Shown here: piece by piece, positions 62,785-64,000 of the stretch
Position numbering within the stretch: position 1 is the first letter of the stretch
How the letters are laid out: the number at the start of each line of letters is the position of its first letter
From: Polynucleobacter tropicus
Lineage (GTDB): Bacteria; Pseudomonadota; Gammaproteobacteria; Burkholderiales; Burkholderiaceae
Assembly: GCF_013307225.1 (NCBI RefSeq)
Contig: NZ_CP028942.1
Span: 1,178,001 to 1,242,000 of the forward strand
Length of the DNA stretch: 64,000 nucleotides
Direction: 5' to 3'
Made by a program: the position numbers and the translations under genes
Notes under the pieces: model-generated
Databases searched by the model: none
Seen by the model: the letters and a program-made list of their open reading frames with translations, nothing else
Told to the model about the DNA's origin: nothing

Positions 62785-64000
62785 CTAACGCAAGCTGGCT
62801 AAAACTTTTTCTAAGCGCTTTAGGGACATCGGCGTTGGCGTTTTAAGTTCTTGGGCATATAAAGCCACCCTTAACTCCTCTAATTGCCAACGAAAATCCA
62901 TCAGGGCTTGGTCACCCTCCATTGCATAGGAAGCGGACCCCCTGCTGCCTTGTATCAGCTTTTGCCATGGTCTTGCTACCGACTCCCAATCTTTTTGACA
63001 CTGCGCATCTCGAGCTGGGTTAGACCGCATCTTGTCGATTCGCAAGCCGATCGCCTTTAGGTATCGCGGCAAATGCACTAACTGCGCATAAGGAATATCA
63101 ACAACAAATTTAGCAAAGATTAAACCTTGCACCTGCGCCTGAATATCTGCGTATGCAGTTGGAGATGCCGCTTTTGCTTGAGCCATCTTTTTCAGCAGGT
63201 CTGCGTGGGCTTGCAAAGCAGCTAAAGCATGACGCGCGATTTCTTGCGCAATTAAAGCCAATCTTGGCTTGCCTTCTTGCAGACGTTGTGCAAATAGCTC
63301 TGCGGTATTAGGCAGTGGCTCTGCCATGAAAGCCCTCTCTATGGAGAGATTCAGAATCTGCTCAAGCAAACTCTCTACTGACCCAACATTAATAAATAGC
63401 AAACCAATTTCTCTAATGCCAGGCAATTGTTTTTGTAACGCTTTTAGCGTGTCTTTATTGTTTAAGGCGAAGAGGCGTCGCAAGCCTTGGGTATGCTGCT
63501 TGCGCGCTTCCAGCAAATCATCAAATACTTCTAGATCACAATAATCACCACGATCAATGAGTGCAGGATAACCAAATAAGGTCTTGTTAGCTTTAGCGAT
63601 CTCTAGGGTTTCTGGTAGCTCGCCAAAATCCCAACTTCGGTAACCGTCCTGCTCTATCTTGCGAACTTGTTCTTGAGTCTTGCCATTGGGGCTAACGGGC
63701 TTAGCTTGATCCTTAGTTAAATCAATACCTAGCTCCGCATGCACTGCCTCTTGCGTTACCGCTTGAAAAGCCTCGCGCGCTGTTTGTCCATACTCCGAAC
63801 GCAAACGAGCCAGATTTCGTTCAAGCTCTAATTGGCGCCCATGCTCGTCAATCAAGCGGTAGTTCATAGAGCAATGCAATGGCAATGCTTCTGGTCGGAA
63901 ATCTGTTCTTTTAATTTCTAGACCACGCTCTTGGCGAATGTCATCAATCAAGCTATCTAGAAAATCACCCACTCCAAATTGATTGCTATCAAGCTTGCGC
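62785..64000 (-). CDS. hrpA: ATP-dependent RNA helicase HrpA, C-terminal part (5' end cut by window)
   Basis: Only the C-terminal 405 codons are in view. RTDFRPEALPLHCSMNYRL and IDEHGRQLELERNLARLR match the DUF3418 C-terminal region of HrpA-type DEAH helicases. An open frame continues to the window edge past the GTG at 63972, so that GTG is not the start. The helicase core (Walker A, DEAH) lies outside. HrpA resolves stalled or collided ribosomes on mRNA. A 58-bp gap separates it from the propeller gene. Confidence 0.9.
   Translation of the reverse strand, partial: RKLDSNQFGVGDFLDSLIDDIRQERGLEIKRTDFRPEALPLHCSMNYRLIDEHGRQLELERNLARLRSEYGQTAREAFQAVTQEAVHAELGIDLTKDQAKPVSPNGKTQEQVRKIEQDGYRSWDFGELPETLEIAKANKTLFGYPALIDRGDYCDLEVFDDLLEARKQHTQGLRRLFALNNKDTLKALQKQLPGIREIGLLFINVGSVESLLEQILNLSIERAFMAEPLPNTAELFAQRLQEGKPRLALIAQEIARHALAALQAHADLLKKMAQAKAASPTAYADIQAQVQGLIFAKFVVDIPYAQLVHLPRYLKAIGLRIDKMRSNPARDAQCQKDWESVARPWQKLIQGSRGSASYAMEGDQALMDFRWQLEELRVALYAQELKTPTPMSLKRLEKVLASLR

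Noticed and set aside
1..64000. CRISPR arrays, tRNA/rRNA genes, insertion sequences, prophage genes
   Set aside because: No regular spacer repeats, cloverleaf-like spacers, transposase or phage genes were seen; every gap is under about 225 bp.

Overview
The window looks like a chromosomal segment of a free-living betaproteobacterium, most likely a Polynucleobacter-type Burkholderiaceae. The signs are moderate GC with AT-rich spacers, a sdhCDAB-sdhE-gltA-leuC-entericidin-leuD-leuB-asd-fimV-truA-trpFBA-accD run, a hexameric-type citrate synthase, Bug-type solute receptors, a phasin, and a pdh operon whose E3 carries its own lipoyl domain. This assignment is inferred from gene content and was not checked by search. 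I saw no tRNA, rRNA, insertion sequence, prophage or CRISPR array. Coding density is very high. The longest gaps without a gene are about 223 bp (45982-46204), 215 bp (34012-34226) and 206 bp (57949-58154), so no stretch exceeds 300 bp.

Layout. (1) 1-15604, all minus: the TCA run sdhC-D-A-B-E and gltA, then leucine (leuC, leuD, leuB), asd, a FimV-like envelope protein, truA, trpF-B-A and accD (cut by the window edge). (2) 15736-18086: a GntR/UTRA regulator divergent from mdh; a perfect 14-bp palindrome lies between them. (3) 18110-20097: a DUF2863-like protein and yaaA, minus. (4) 20192-32020, all plus: aminotransferase, GST, hydroxyacyl-CoA dehydrogenase, DUF3429, rarA, HCCA-isomerase-like, cyclophilin, a pabB-pabC fusion, Nudix, the N-degron transferases aat and bpt, pyrD and an IclR regulator. 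(5) 32032-34760: pbpG and an EamA exporter, then a divergent phasin. (6) 34854-39283, minus: a ligK - Bug receptor - Bug receptor - binding protein - ligJ cluster that yields pyruvate and oxaloacetate from a protocatechuate/gallate 4,5-cleavage intermediate. (7) 39858-45981: pdh genes aceE-aceF-lpdA, divergent from a PAS histidine kinase, a FixJ-type regulator, folD and prlC (46205-52429). (8) 52450-57948, minus: glnA-ntrB-ntrC-xth-GST. (9) 58155-64000, minus: the end of hrpA, a beta-propeller protein, a polysaccharide deacetylase, a fatty acid hydroxylase-type protein, an EI24 protein and a CinA-like protein.

Most unusual points. NtrC carries substitutions in the two motifs needed for sigma-54 activation (GAFTGA reads GAFPGA; Walker B Asp239 is Gly), while its receiver, Walker A and DNA-binding helix are intact. 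The glnA promoter still carries NtrC-like dyads and a -24/-12-like element. The CinA-like gene has a well-placed ATG separated from its conserved frame by an A8 run with one A too many. The sdh and pdh control regions share an 11-bp dyad close to TTGCG-n-CGCAA. The secreted deacetylase has TFDTG where the family has TFDDG.
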